A DNA stretch of 42,178 bases, taken from NCBI GenBank assembly GCA_024639185.1, contig JAHEIW010000024.1, forward strand, positions 1 to 42,178, given 5' to 3'. The stretch comes from Deltaproteobacteria bacterium (GTDB taxonomy: Bacteria > Desulfobacterota > Desulfobacteria > Desulfobacterales > JAHEIW01). The notes beneath the pieces are model-generated. The model was not told where the DNA came from and did not search any database. It saw only the letters and a list, made by a program, of their open reading frames with translations. The position numbers and the translations under genes are program-made. Shown one piece after another: positions 34,146-41,974 of this stretch (positions are counted from its first letter, which is position 1; every line of letters starts with the position of its first letter).

Positions 34146-34718
34146 ATGCCGTTACGATCACCGCATCTGTTTATTATTTCGGCCCCTTCAGGCGCTGGCA
34201 AGACAACACTGTGCCGCGAGGTTCACCGGCAATTCCCGCAAATGCTTTACTCGGTGTCATACACATCACGCAAGGCCCGTAAAAGTGAACAGGACGGCAT
34301 CGATTATTATTTCATTGATACGGATGAATTCAAACTTCGGATTGACGCTGCTCGCTGGGCTGAATGGGCACTGGTCCACGGCAATTACTACGGCACATCA
34401 GCAGATTTTTTGGATAAGGGCCTGCGGGCCGGAAAGGACATACTCCTTGACCTGGATGTGCAGGGAACCCGCCAGATGCTGGAACGCTACTCCGAATGCG
34501 TGGCCATCTTTATCCGGCCGCCTTCGTTGGAAGCTTTGAAACAGCGTCTGGAAAAGAGAGGAACCGACAGCGCTGAAACCATCGCTGCGCGGCTGCGTAA
34601 TGCCGAAAAAGAAATGGCTCAACAAGACCTGTACCACCATGTCATTGTGAATGATCAGTTAGCAACAGCTCTGAAGGATTTGATTTCCATCATTGAAGAT
34701 TATGGCACACCCCGCTGA
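34146..34718 (+). CDS. gmk: Guanylate kinase
   Basis: A 190-residue kinase that converts GMP to GDP. The P-loop is SAPSGAGKTT (residues 12-21), and the GMP-binding block is SVSYTSRKARKSEQDGIDYYF. EWALVHGNYYGTS and DLDVQGTRQM (the catalytic Asp region) are present, and RLRNAEKEM completes the lid. Length is typical. The 136-bp gap to rlmB contains no convincing gene; rpoZ, often found here, is absent. Confidence 0.96.
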   Translation: MPLRSPHLFIISAPSGAGKTTLCREVHRQFPQMLYSVSYTSRKARKSEQDGIDYYFIDTDEFKLRIDAARWAEWALVHGNYYGTSADFLDKGLRAGKDILLDLDVQGTRQMLERYSECVAIFIRPPSLEALKQRLEKRGTDSAETIAARLRNAEKEMAQQDLYHHVIVNDQLATALKDLISIIEDYGTPR

Positions 34719-34854
34719 AAAGCATCAGGCGATAGCGGATATTCATCAAAGTGCCACATTCTAAATCCATACCCTACATCGATTGTATCACAGCCGAAAA
34801 CTTGGGGTTTATCAAATCTTGGAATGAGAGCGCACTGTAAGGAACATCGCCGAC

Positions 34855-35607
34855 GTGAAGGATGAAATACTATATGGTTTCCATCCGGTTTATGAAGCTC
34901 TGAGAGCGGATCGTCGAACCGTTCATCAAATCTATATTTCAAAACAGCCATATAGCAAACGAATTGAACGCATTCGATTAACAGCGGATCACAAAAAGCT
35001 GTCGATTAAAGAGCTAAGCCCAAACAAACTTCAAGCCATCACGGGCAACCCATCGCATCAAGGCATTGCAGCCAGTGTAACACCATATCCGCTGGCCGAT
35101 GTCGGTGATATCCTCCAAACAGTCTCATCAGGCGGGAGCCATCCATTTTTGTTGATATTGGACCACATCGTCGATCCGCATAATCTGGGGGCTCTAATCC
35201 GAACCGCTTTGTGTGCCGGCGTCGACGGTATCATTATTCCCAAAGATCGTTCTGCGCACCCATCGCCAACGGTTAGCAAAATTTCCAGCGGTGCCCTTGA
35301 GCATATGTGTGTGGCGCAGGTCAACAATATAGGGCGTTGTGTCCAATCCCTCAAAGAACGCGATGTTTGGGTCGTGGGGCTGCAACCCAACGCCCCGCAA
35401 TCCATTTTTGCCGCGTCTTTGAAAGGGGCATTGGGATTAGTTGTCGGCGGGGAGGAAAAAGGATTGCGGCCCCTGGTCAGAAAAAAATGTGATTTTTTGA
35501 TTTCAATCCCGCAGCGCGCGATCCTTGGCTCGCTGAACGCTTCGGTGGCCGGAGCAATTGCGATGTATGAAACCTACCGACAGCGTTGGGTCGATGATAA
35601 CCTGTAA
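34855..35607 (+). CDS. rlmB: 23S rRNA (guanosine-2'-O-)-methyltransferase RlmB family (SpoU/TrmH)
   Basis: A 250-residue SPOUT methyltransferase that 2'-O-methylates rRNA. An N-terminal substrate-binding domain (GFHPVYEALRADRRTVHQIYI; HQGIAASVTPY) precedes the knot domain. Knot motifs are VDPHNLGALIRTALCAGVDG, LGLVVGGEEKGLRPLV and ISIPQRAILGSLNASVAGAI. The start is a GTG at 34855 with AAGGA about 11 bases upstream; no in-frame ATG is better placed. The stop TAA overlaps the comF ATG (TAATG). Position-specific target is inferred from family. Confidence 0.9.
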   Translation: MKDEILYGFHPVYEALRADRRTVHQIYISKQPYSKRIERIRLTADHKKLSIKELSPNKLQAITGNPSHQGIAASVTPYPLADVGDILQTVSSGGSHPFLLILDHIVDPHNLGALIRTALCAGVDGIIIPKDRSAHPSPTVSKISSGALEHMCVAQVNNIGRCVQSLKERDVWVVGLQPNAPQSIFAASLKGALGLVVGGEEKGLRPLVRKKCDFLISIPQRAILGSLNASVAGAIAMYETYRQRWVDDNL

Positions 35608-36509
35608 TGATGTCGTCAAACCGGAAAGGAGAAGCTAGCGGCGTGCATCGAAATCCCGGCGCCAGAAATGCCGTTCTGATGGGATTGCGATCCATTTGGC
35701 ATACTTTGCTGGATACGATCTTTCCGCCCAAATGTCTGGTTTGCCAACGCCTATACCAGCCTGCTTCAGTCAGCGCGGGCAACAATCATTTAGCCCATAC
35801 GGTCACCAAAAGCAGAGATCTCTTGCCGCTTGCGCATCGGTCGCTGAGTGCAATATGTTGCCAGGAATGTGTGCAGGCGTTGACGGCCATATCCGAACCG
35901 CTGTGCTCCTGTTGTGGAATGATGTTTAAACAGCTGCAAAAAGACAACCATCTTTGCGGTGATTGTATCATGCGGCCCAAAAGCTTTCGAATGGCCCGGG
36001 CGACGATGGTTTATGATCAGCAATCGATGGCCGCCATTCATCGGTTCAAATATGCCGGCAAGACGCAGCTGGCAAAGCCATTTGGCGGTTTGTTGCTCAA
36101 TACCTATTTGCGGTATTGGCAACATGATGCCATCGATATGATCCTACCGGTGCCTTTACACAGCCAGAAATTTCGTTATCGTGGTTTTAACCAGGCCTAT
36201 TTAATGATCGACCGCTGGCAAACGATTTCAGCACCAAATCCGTTGACAGCACCCCATACGCGTTTACGGACGGATGTGCTCACTAGACGTAAGGCGACGG
36301 TTTCTCAAACCGGACTGGACCGACAGCGGCGGCTGAATAATGTCAAAGGTGCCTTTCGTGTGCGCTTGCCAAAGACGGTCCGTGAGCGTAAAATTTTAGT
36401 TGTTGATGATGTGTATACCACCGGTGCAACGGTTGATGAATGTGCACGCTCTTTGCTGGAAGCCGGCGCAGCGCAGGTTGATGTGCTGACGTTGGCGCGC
36501 GCCATTTAA
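35607..36509 (+). CDS. ComF family phosphoribosyltransferase-like protein
   Basis: A 300-residue ComF-type protein. The N-terminus carries a zinc-finger-like cysteine set (PPKCLVCQRLYQP; CCQECVQAL; LCSCCGMMF; LCGDCIMRP). The phosphoribosyltransferase half includes ILPVPLHSQKFRYRGFNQA and the PRPP-binding motif ILVVDDVYTTGATVDEC. ComF proteins take part in DNA uptake in transformable bacteria, but many members are of unknown role. The insert between the first two cysteine pairs is longer than usual (about 50 residues). The start overlaps the rlmB stop. Confidence 0.9.
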   Translation: MMSSNRKGEASGVHRNPGARNAVLMGLRSIWHTLLDTIFPPKCLVCQRLYQPASVSAGNNHLAHTVTKSRDLLPLAHRSLSAICCQECVQALTAISEPLCSCCGMMFKQLQKDNHLCGDCIMRPKSFRMARATMVYDQQSMAAIHRFKYAGKTQLAKPFGGLLLNTYLRYWQHDAIDMILPVPLHSQKFRYRGFNQAYLMIDRWQTISAPNPLTAPHTRLRTDVLTRRKATVSQTGLDRQRRLNNVKGAFRVRLPKTVRERKILVVDDVYTTGATVDECARSLLEAGAAQVDVLTLARAI

Positions 36510-36567
36510 AATCCCAATTGGGCGTTGTTTGTTATGGGTTACCGGTTATTCGTTTGACATCTAAAAA

Positions 36568-37080
36568 ATGCTTGGAAAGGATTCCAGACCCGCGATGGAT
36601 AGCCAATTAAAAATAATGGATGCCCGGTTGCTGGCCGGCAAACTGGAAGGCTTTCGCAAGGCCGGCAAAAACGTGGTTTTTACCAATGGATGTTTTGATC
36701 TTTTGCATGTCGGCCATGTCCGATATCTAAGCGCCGCCAGAAAAGAAGGGGATATGCTCGTGGTCGGCCTAAACTCTGATGCATCCGTCAAATCGATCAA
36801 AGGTCGTCTACGGCCAATCATCGAGCAGACACAAAGATCGGAAATACTTGCCAGTCTGCAGGTCGTAGATTATGTCACTTTTTTTGATGAACCCGACCCG
36901 CTGCAGCTAATTCATCTTTTAAAACCGGCTGTACTCGTCAAAGGTGCAGATTGGAACGCAGACGATATCGTTGGTGCTGATTTTGTCAAAAACAGAGGCG
37001 GACGGGTTGTACGGGTTCCACTGGTAAAGGATACCTCTAGTACGGTGATCATTGAGCGTATCGCTAAACGTTTTTGTTAG
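36568..37080 (+). CDS. rfaE2: D-glycero-beta-D-manno-heptose 1-phosphate adenylyltransferase
   Basis: A 170-residue nucleotidyltransferase (RfaE2, the C-terminal half of HldE) that makes ADP-heptose for the LPS core. The cytidylyltransferase-like motif is TNGCFDLLHVGHVRYL (HxGH); VVGLNSDASVKSIKG, IIEQTQRSEILASLQVVDYV and the closing LVKDTSSTVIIERI are canonical. It is a stand-alone enzyme, so a separate kinase (RfaE1) must exist elsewhere. ATG at 36568 or 36595 is possible; neither has a strong ribosome site. Confidence 0.94.
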   Translation: MLGKDSRPAMDSQLKIMDARLLAGKLEGFRKAGKNVVFTNGCFDLLHVGHVRYLSAARKEGDMLVVGLNSDASVKSIKGRLRPIIEQTQRSEILASLQVVDYVTFFDEPDPLQLIHLLKPAVLVKGADWNADDIVGADFVKNRGGRVVRVPLVKDTSSTVIIERIAKRFC

Positions 37081-37283
37081 TCGAAGATGAACCGGTTTCT
37101 GCCGGAATAAACAATACCGATGGTCTTTTATTGGTGAAAATCAGCAATGCCACAATCAAAGCCATAGAATCTCGCAGGGTTTTGTCTGCCCTGTGGCAGA
37201 AGGCGGCTGCGGTTCGATATCCCCGAACCCAAACGGGCTTAACCTGCATGCGCACCGCTTGAATTTAGATTGGAGAACCGTAA

Positions 37284-38060
37284 GTGATTCTGACCCATAA
37301 AAACGGGGCATCATTCTACCAGTTTGAGAGCCTGGTAAAATTTTCCGAGATCCGGCACGGCATTTTCACACGCCATTTTGGGAACAGTTCCCCACCTTTC
37401 GAAAGTTTAAATGTCAGTTTGGGGCTGGGGGATGCCGATGCTCATGTATGGCAGAACCGTCGGGCCATCGCCCGGGCAATGGGCATTCATGACCTGATTT
37501 ATGCCGAGCAGGTCCACAGCGAACAAGTGCTCGTATTGAATCCGACGATGCCCGTCTCTGATGATGGCGGCGAGGGACTTCTGGGAATCGGTGATGCCAT
37601 CGTTACCGATAGCGCCGACAAATTATTGATGATCCAGCTGGCAGATTGTCAATCGATACTGTTATATGATACCCACCAGCAGGTTGTGGCCAATATTCAT
37701 TCCGGCTGGCGCGGCAGCATTCGCAATATTGCAGGACGAACCGTGGCTGTTATGCAAAGGCACTTTCAAAGCGATCCGTCGCATCTGCTGGCCGGGATAG
37801 GGCCCTCGCTTGGACCCTGCTGTGCTGAATTTATTCATTATCGCAATGAAATTCCTGAAAAATTGTGGCCGTATAAAAAGGTGGGAAATCATTTTGATTT
37901 CTGGGCCATCAGTCGCGATCAGCTAAACGATGCCGGTGTCCCCTTGGAAAATATTGAACTCAGCAACATCTGTACTTTCTGCAATACAGCGCTTTTTTTT
38001 TCCTATCGCGCTGAAGGCCAAACGGGTCGATTTGCTTCGGTTATCGGCTTAAACGGATAG
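37284..38060 (+). CDS. pgeF: Peptidoglycan editing factor PgeF (YfiH/polyphenol oxidase family)
   Basis: A 258-residue PgeF/YfiH protein, which in E. coli removes misincorporated L-Ser from peptidoglycan precursors. The conserved sites are SLNVSLGLGDADAHVWQNRR near the start, AEQVHSEQVLVL, the LADCQSILLYD block, and the catalytic HSGWRGSIRNIAG. GPSLGPCCAEF supplies the metal-site cysteine, and the terminal SYRAEGQTGRFASVIGL is standard. The start is GTG at 37284 behind GGAGA. Next to rfaE2 it fits the envelope theme. Confidence 0.93.
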   Translation: MILTHKNGASFYQFESLVKFSEIRHGIFTRHFGNSSPPFESLNVSLGLGDADAHVWQNRRAIARAMGIHDLIYAEQVHSEQVLVLNPTMPVSDDGGEGLLGIGDAIVTDSADKLLMIQLADCQSILLYDTHQQVVANIHSGWRGSIRNIAGRTVAVMQRHFQSDPSHLLAGIGPSLGPCCAEFIHYRNEIPEKLWPYKKVGNHFDFWAISRDQLNDAGVPLENIELSNICTFCNTALFFSYRAEGQTGRFASVIGLNG

Positions 38061-38188
38061 ACGACAGTTTCCTGCAACAGCCGAGCCTTCAGAAATAATA
38101 GACCTCGATAGCATGCAGAAACACAAACGCAACATAAAAAATCGAATGATCGTCCATTTTCACTTTGATGTTTTTGTGCTAAAAAGCA

Positions 38189-38208
38189 TTTTCGCACCCA
38201 AGCGAAAA
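38189..38208. other. Hairpin upstream of pyrK
   Basis: A perfect 7-bp stem TTTTCGC / GCGAAAA around ACCCAA lies 24 bp before the pyrK start. Flanking words (cattttcactt on the left, aagtgaac on the right) extend the symmetry imperfectly. There is no T tract after the stem, so it may be an operator or leader hairpin rather than a terminator. Confidence 0.35.
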
Positions 38209-38231
38209 GTGAACACATTCAAAAGATAAAT

Positions 38232-39038
38232 ATGGCCCCGATTACCGATCAAAAAGTTGAGGTGTTCGCAAACACCGCCCTGGGTCACGGAATCTATCGC
38301 ATTCGGCTAAGCTGCCACCGCCAATATGCCCAGGCTGTACCCGGTCAATTTGTCATGGTTCGCCCCAATCAACAAATCGACCCGCTATTGCCACGCCCAT
38401 TTTCGATTCATCAGTTGATTCGACATAAGGGTTCTGTTAGCGGTCTGGAATTGCTGTATAAAGTGGTCGGCAAAGGAACTCAGTTGCTTGCGCGCCTGCA
38501 GCCCGGAGATCGCATCAGTATGACGGGTCCGCTGGGTCAAGGATTTGAGATTGCAGCAAAGGTGTCGAATATCAAAATAGTGGCCGGCGGGATCGGGGTG
38601 GCCCCGATGTTATTCTTGGCCCAGACGCTGATTGAATCCAAGCGCAATTTATCATCGCTTGAGGTTTTTATCGGCGGCCGGACACGATCCGATCTGCTGT
38701 GTTTACAGGATTTTTCAGCTATCGGACTGGCGGCTCGTGTGACTACGGATGACGGAAGCTCCGGAGATCAGTGTTTGGTAACAGATCCACTGGACGCAGC
38801 ATTGGCTGAAAATCGGCCAGATATTATTTATGCCTGCGGCCCGATGGAGATGTTAGCCTGTATCGCCGGAATTGCAGAAAGGCATCATGTTCGCTGTCAG
38901 GTTTCGATCGAAACGATGATGGCTTGCGGCATGGGAGCCTGCTTGGGCTGTGCGGTGGCTGCGCGTAAAGATAACCAGCGATATTTGCATGCCTGTAAAG
39001 ACGGTCCGGTTTTTGATACCCGCTATCTTGGACTCTAG
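38232..39038 (+). CDS. pyrK: Dihydroorotate dehydrogenase electron transfer subunit PyrK-like
   Basis: A 268-residue flavin/iron-sulfur reductase subunit of the PyrK type, passing electrons from dihydroorotate dehydrogenase B to NAD+. The FAD-binding motif is LPRPFSIHQ (R55-P-F-S-I). The NAD-binding loop is VAGGIGVAPMLFLA and the pyridine-binding block YACGPMEML. The 2Fe-2S cysteines are in ACGMGACLGCAVA plus a fourth in LHACKDGPVFD (C-x4-C-x2-C-x14-C). pyrD, its usual partner, is not adjacent; the Fo operon comes next. Related electron-transfer subunits exist in other complexes, so the name rests on the Fe-S pattern. Confidence 0.86.
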   Translation: MAPITDQKVEVFANTALGHGIYRIRLSCHRQYAQAVPGQFVMVRPNQQIDPLLPRPFSIHQLIRHKGSVSGLELLYKVVGKGTQLLARLQPGDRISMTGPLGQGFEIAAKVSNIKIVAGGIGVAPMLFLAQTLIESKRNLSSLEVFIGGRTRSDLLCLQDFSAIGLAARVTTDDGSSGDQCLVTDPLDAALAENRPDIIYACGPMEMLACIAGIAERHHVRCQVSIETMMACGMGACLGCAVAARKDNQRYLHACKDGPVFDTRYLGL

Positions 39039-39151
39039 TATTTCAAACCCTACTTGTTTTTCATCAGAATTATGATCAATTGGGTTAAATTTAGCGTTGA
39101 CTTGTCTGTGATCCTATGTTAGTTGCTCAGTCTTCATATCAGTTTGGTTGT

Positions 39152-39176
39152 CACCTTCCACTAATGGCGGAAGGTG
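39152..39176 (+). promoter_or_regulatory. 8-bp hairpin immediately upstream of atpZ
   Basis: CACCTTCC (39152-39159) and GGAAGGTG (39169-39176) are exact complements around a 9-nt loop. The right arm contains the only GGAAGG-type purine run before the atpZ ATG at 39187. The hairpin could therefore mask it and modulate translation of the Fo operon. Confidence 0.45.
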
Positions 39177-39186
39177 TTTGAATTCC

Positions 39187-39405
39187 ATGAAAAAAGAAAC
39201 CAAACGAACATTCAGGGAACTGGCATATTACAGCAGTCTGGGGATTTCCGTCGCACTGGCGATTTTTATTGGTCTGGCTGTGGGGATTTATTTAGATCGC
39301 CGATTTGAAACAGCGCCGTGGTGCACCCTTATTTTTTTGGTTATCGGGATCATCGCCGGCTTTCGTAACATTGCGATCGTTATTCGCAAAACGAGGAAGT
39401 TTTAG
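39187..39405 (+). CDS. atpZ: AtpZ/AtpI family protein
   Basis: A 72-residue membrane protein with two transmembrane helices, the AtpZ/AtpI type often first in F-ATPase operons and possibly involved in Mg2+/Ca2+ supply or ring assembly. The conserved part is LGISVALAIFIGLAVGIYLDRRF, with the basic loop after helix 1, then helix 2 ending NIAIVIRKTRKF. The start at 39187 (MKKETK) follows the hairpin; an ATG at 39148 adds 13 unconserved residues. It is followed by a second small subunit gene 32 bp later. Confidence 0.85.
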   Translation: MKKETKRTFRELAYYSSLGISVALAIFIGLAVGIYLDRRFETAPWCTLIFLVIGIIAGFRNIAIVIRKTRKF

Positions 39406-39437
39406 TCGGCCATCAGCACCATAACGGGGAAGGCATA

Positions 39438-39824
39438 TTGGACGTCCAGCAACGCATCATTAATTTCGTTACCCGATCCAACTGGATCTTATTTGCAGGG
39501 ACCAGCATTGCCGGGTTTGTCATTTTTTCAAAAAGTGTCGCCCTGGGTATTGTTTTCGGAGGGCTGCTGGTTACCATCAATTTCCATTTATTGGCAAAAA
39601 CGCTAAAAAGAGCCCTGACCCCGCCGCACCTAACCTCCCATAACGTGGTACTGGCCAAATATTATCTGCGCTTTTTGATCAGCGGGTTTATCATTTTCCT
39701 GCTGATTGCCGGCCATATTGTGCACCCCGTCGGATTGGTCATCGGTCTGTCCATTGTCGTTTTCAGCATTATGCTGGCAACCATCTGTGAAGTTAAAAAA
39801 CTTCTATTCAAGGAGGCTGTCTAA
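39438..39824 (+). CDS. atpI: ATP synthase subunit I (AtpI)
   Basis: A 128-residue protein with four hydrophobic helices, typical of AtpI. The start is a TTG at 39438 preceded by GGGGAAGG. The opening is VQQRIINFVTRSNWILFAG, then IFSKSVALGIVFGGLLVTINF. The stop lies two bases before the atpB ATG, so the two are tightly coupled. AtpI helps assembly of the c ring and is not part of the final enzyme. Confidence 0.8.
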   Translation: MDVQQRIINFVTRSNWILFAGTSIAGFVIFSKSVALGIVFGGLLVTINFHLLAKTLKRALTPPHLTSHNVVLAKYYLRFLISGFIIFLLIAGHIVHPVGLVIGLSIVVFSIMLATICEVKKLLFKEAV

Positions 39825-39826
39825 GG

Positions 39827-40516
39827 ATGGAACATCCCTATTTATTCATTGTAAAATTTTTTGAGCTGATCGGATTTGGGCATTTTGCGCATGCGTATCC
39901 CTGGGTGATTTACTCCTGGTTTGTGATGATTGTACTGATTGTTTTAGCCTTCCTGGCTGTTCGTAAAATAGAGATGATTCCGTCAGGAGCGCAAAATGTG
40001 TTTGAGATTCTAATTTCGGGTATAGAAGAATTTATGGTCGATATTACTGGCGAAGAAGGACGGCCGTTTTTTCCGCTGATTGCCACGGTATTTCTCTACA
40101 TTGCCACTTGCAATCTGCTGGGCTTAATTCCCGGTTTTTACCCACCGACCGCCAGTATTAACACAACACTATCCTGTGCGCTAACGGTGGTCGTATTCAC
40201 GCATGTGATCGGCGTCAAATTTCATGGCGCCAAGTATATCAAGCATTTTCTGGGGCCTGTCTGGTGGCTGGCACCGTTGATTTTGATCATTGAACTCATT
40301 GGCCATTTTGCTCGAATCTTGTCTTTGTCGATTCGTCTTTTTGGCAACATCACCGGCCATGAACTGGTGCTGGGGATTTTATTTTTACTGGCCGGCGCCT
40401 TTTTTGCGCCACTGCCGATCATGGCGCTGGGTATCTTCGTGGCACTGCTGCAGGCTTTCGTGTTTTTGCTCCTATCGATTATTTATTTTTCAGGGGCCAT
40501 GGAAGAAGCGCATTAA
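39827..40516 (+). CDS. atpB: F0F1 ATP synthase subunit a
   Basis: A 229-residue subunit a, the stator channel for the translocated ion. The essential arginine is R170 in LSLSIRLFGNITGHELV. Six helices are predicted. ATCNLLGLIPGFYPPTASIN is the family's loop block, and the C-terminus is LLQAFVFLLLSIIYFSGAMEEAH. Length is normal. It overlaps the atpI region closely and is followed by atpE after 70 bp, with GGAGGT ahead of atpE. Confidence 0.95.
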   Translation: MEHPYLFIVKFFELIGFGHFAHAYPWVIYSWFVMIVLIVLAFLAVRKIEMIPSGAQNVFEILISGIEEFMVDITGEEGRPFFPLIATVFLYIATCNLLGLIPGFYPPTASINTTLSCALTVVVFTHVIGVKFHGAKYIKHFLGPVWWLAPLILIIELIGHFARILSLSIRLFGNITGHELVLGILFLLAGAFFAPLPIMALGIFVALLQAFVFLLLSIIYFSGAMEEAH

Positions 40517-40586
40517 AAGAAATTGCTGTTAATGGGATAACAGAAGAAGCCCAATAATATATCCAGAAAAGGAGGTAGACGATCGT

Positions 40587-40874
40587 ATGGAAGCAAAAGC
40601 ATTAGAATTCTTTATTGCCTGTGTTACAGCTGCTGGATTTGGAATTGCTATCGCGGCATTTGGCTGTGGCATAGCACAGGGTATCGGTCTGCGGTCCGCG
40701 GTTGAGGGTATCGCACGTAATCCGGAGTCTTCGGGTAAGGTTACCGTTACCATGATCATTGGCCTGGCGCTGATTGAATCTCTTTGTATTTACGCGCTGG
40801 TTGTTGCATTGATCCTGATCTTTGCCCATCCGCAGGCTGCATCGATAGCCGCATTGTTCGCGCAAGGCGGCTAG
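40587..40874 (+). CDS. atpE: F0F1 ATP synthase subunit c, Na+-type ligand set
   Basis: A 95-residue proteolipid of two helices that forms the rotor ring. The ion-binding carboxylate is Glu64 in [15 protein letters not shown]. The residues Gln31 (GIAQGIG), Glu64, Ser65 and Tyr69 coincide with Gln32, Glu65, Ser66 and Tyr70 of the Na+-binding c subunit of Ilyobacter tartaricus, when aligned on the shared AVE and ES motifs. The fifth residue (Thr67) is Leu here. The polar loop ARNPE is standard. GGAGG precedes the ATG. A terminator follows at 40910-40947, so the b and F1 subunits lie elsewhere. Confidence 0.94.
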   Translation: MEAKALEFFIACVTAAGFGIAIAAFGCGIAQGIGLRSAVEGIARNPESSGKVTVTMIIGLALIESLCIYALVVALILIFAHPQAASIAALFAQGG

Positions 40875-40909
40875 TTGATTCCTTTTGTTAGTTTTTTTTA
40901 CCCCCATAC

Positions 40910-40947
40910 GGGGCGCATCGAATTATCGGCTGCGCCCTGTTTTTTTA
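40910..40947 (+). terminator. Rho-independent terminator after atpE
   Basis: Stem GGGCGCA (40911-40917) pairs with TGCGCCC (40931-40937), followed by TG and seven or more T (from 40940). It lies about 35 bp past the atpE stop and closes the Fo operon. Confidence 0.85.
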
Positions 40948-41036
40948 TCATACCGCCGGAACCCGCAAATATCACGCATTACAGGAGTTGGAATCATTTA
41001 AAGCACCTGAATTGCTTATAAAATTTCATCTCATGC

Positions 41037-41065
41037 TTTCAATTCTGTGAAAATTATTATATACT
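41037..41065 (+). promoter_or_regulatory. Possible weak promoter for the HDOD gene
   Basis: A good -10 hexamer TATACT (41060-41065) sits behind a poor -35 (TTTCAA, 41037-41042) at 17-bp spacing, about 45 nt before the ATG. Without a better -35 this is a tentative call. Confidence 0.3.
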
Positions 41066-41111
41066 AAACTTAGATCGAAATAGCAGCGACACCGATGACA
41101 GGAGAGATCCT

Positions 41112-41972
41112 ATGGATGAACAGCAAATTTTAGCCAAGCTTGATCGTATTAAAGAAATTCCGACACTGCCGACCATTGTTTTCGAATTGAACAAACATCT
41201 GCGGGATCCGGACACATCAATAAAAACGGTCTGTGATACCATCGAAAAAGATCAAGCCATCGCCTTGAAAATTTTAAAGCTGGTCAACTCCGCATTTTAC
41301 GGATTCAAATCCAAGATCAGCGATCTGCGTAATGCGGTCGTCTTGCTGGGATACAACGCGGTGCGCAACGCCATCGTATCCATATCGGTGATCAACTCTT
41401 TTCCCAAACGCGTCAAATTGATGGATTTTGATATATCTCAGTTTTGGAAACATTCTCTGGCGGTGGCCGTTACCAGTAAAAACATTGCCCAGCTATCCGG
41501 AAAGGAATCACCGGATAATTGTTTTGTCGGTGGGTTGCTGCATGATGTCGGCAAAGTAATCCTGGCTCAGTATTTTCCGAATCTATTTGAAACCGTGTGG
41601 TCGACTCTGCAAAACGAGCATTTGACTTTTTACGAGGCCGAGCAAAAAAGCCTACCGATCGATCATGCTAAAATTGGCGCGCATCTGGCTGCCAAATGGC
41701 AACTGCCCCAGGGCCTGATTGAAGCCATCCGATGGCATCATGATTTTCAGCCCCAAAGCAAAAGTGCCAATTTCGTCCAAAACATTTATCTGGCCAATTT
41801 TATCATCAATGCTTACGACCTGGATCCGGAGCTGCGGCTGGATCTTTCGAACATGCACCCTGAAGTGATCAAATTTATGATGAATATGACGGAAGATGTC
41901 GGTGATTGGTATACTGGGTTGACCGGCGAAATCGATGCCGCTTATTCATTTTTCCTGGAATCAGATATATAG
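41112..41972 (+). CDS. HDOD domain protein
   Basis: A 286-residue HDOD (HD-related output domain) protein, usually a signalling output module without its own catalysis. The domain opens IPTLPTIVFELNKHLRDPDT and continues DQAIALKILKLVNSAFYGFKS. GLLHDVGKVILAQYF keeps the HD pair, and LPQGLIEAIRWHHDF and KSANFVQNIYLANFI are the later helices. No receiver or GGDEF domain is attached. AGGAG lies seven bases before the ATG. It converges with uvrA, leaving only two bases between stops. Confidence 0.9.
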   Translation: MDEQQILAKLDRIKEIPTLPTIVFELNKHLRDPDTSIKTVCDTIEKDQAIALKILKLVNSAFYGFKSKISDLRNAVVLLGYNAVRNAIVSISVINSFPKRVKLMDFDISQFWKHSLAVAVTSKNIAQLSGKESPDNCFVGGLLHDVGKVILAQYFPNLFETVWSTLQNEHLTFYEAEQKSLPIDHAKIGAHLAAKWQLPQGLIEAIRWHHDFQPQSKSANFVQNIYLANFIINAYDLDPELRLDLSNMHPEVIKFMMNMTEDVGDWYTGLTGEIDAAYSFFLESDI

Positions 41973-41974
41973 AC

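Noticed and set aside
34719-34854. Short open frame after gmk that could encode about 27 residues from a GTG (HSKSIPYIDCITAENLGF)
   Set aside because: It reads protein-like but is very short, has no ribosome site and matches no family I know; the rpoZ gene sometimes found here is clearly not present.
37081-37283. Open frame of about 60 codons between rfaE2 and pgeF
   Set aside because: It overlaps the rfaE2 end, lacks a ribosome site and shows no recognisable motif.
39097-39120. TTGACT upstream of atpZ as a promoter
   Set aside because: The hexamer at 17-bp spacing (TAGTTG) is too far from TATAAT, and the better TATGTT is only 12 bp away.
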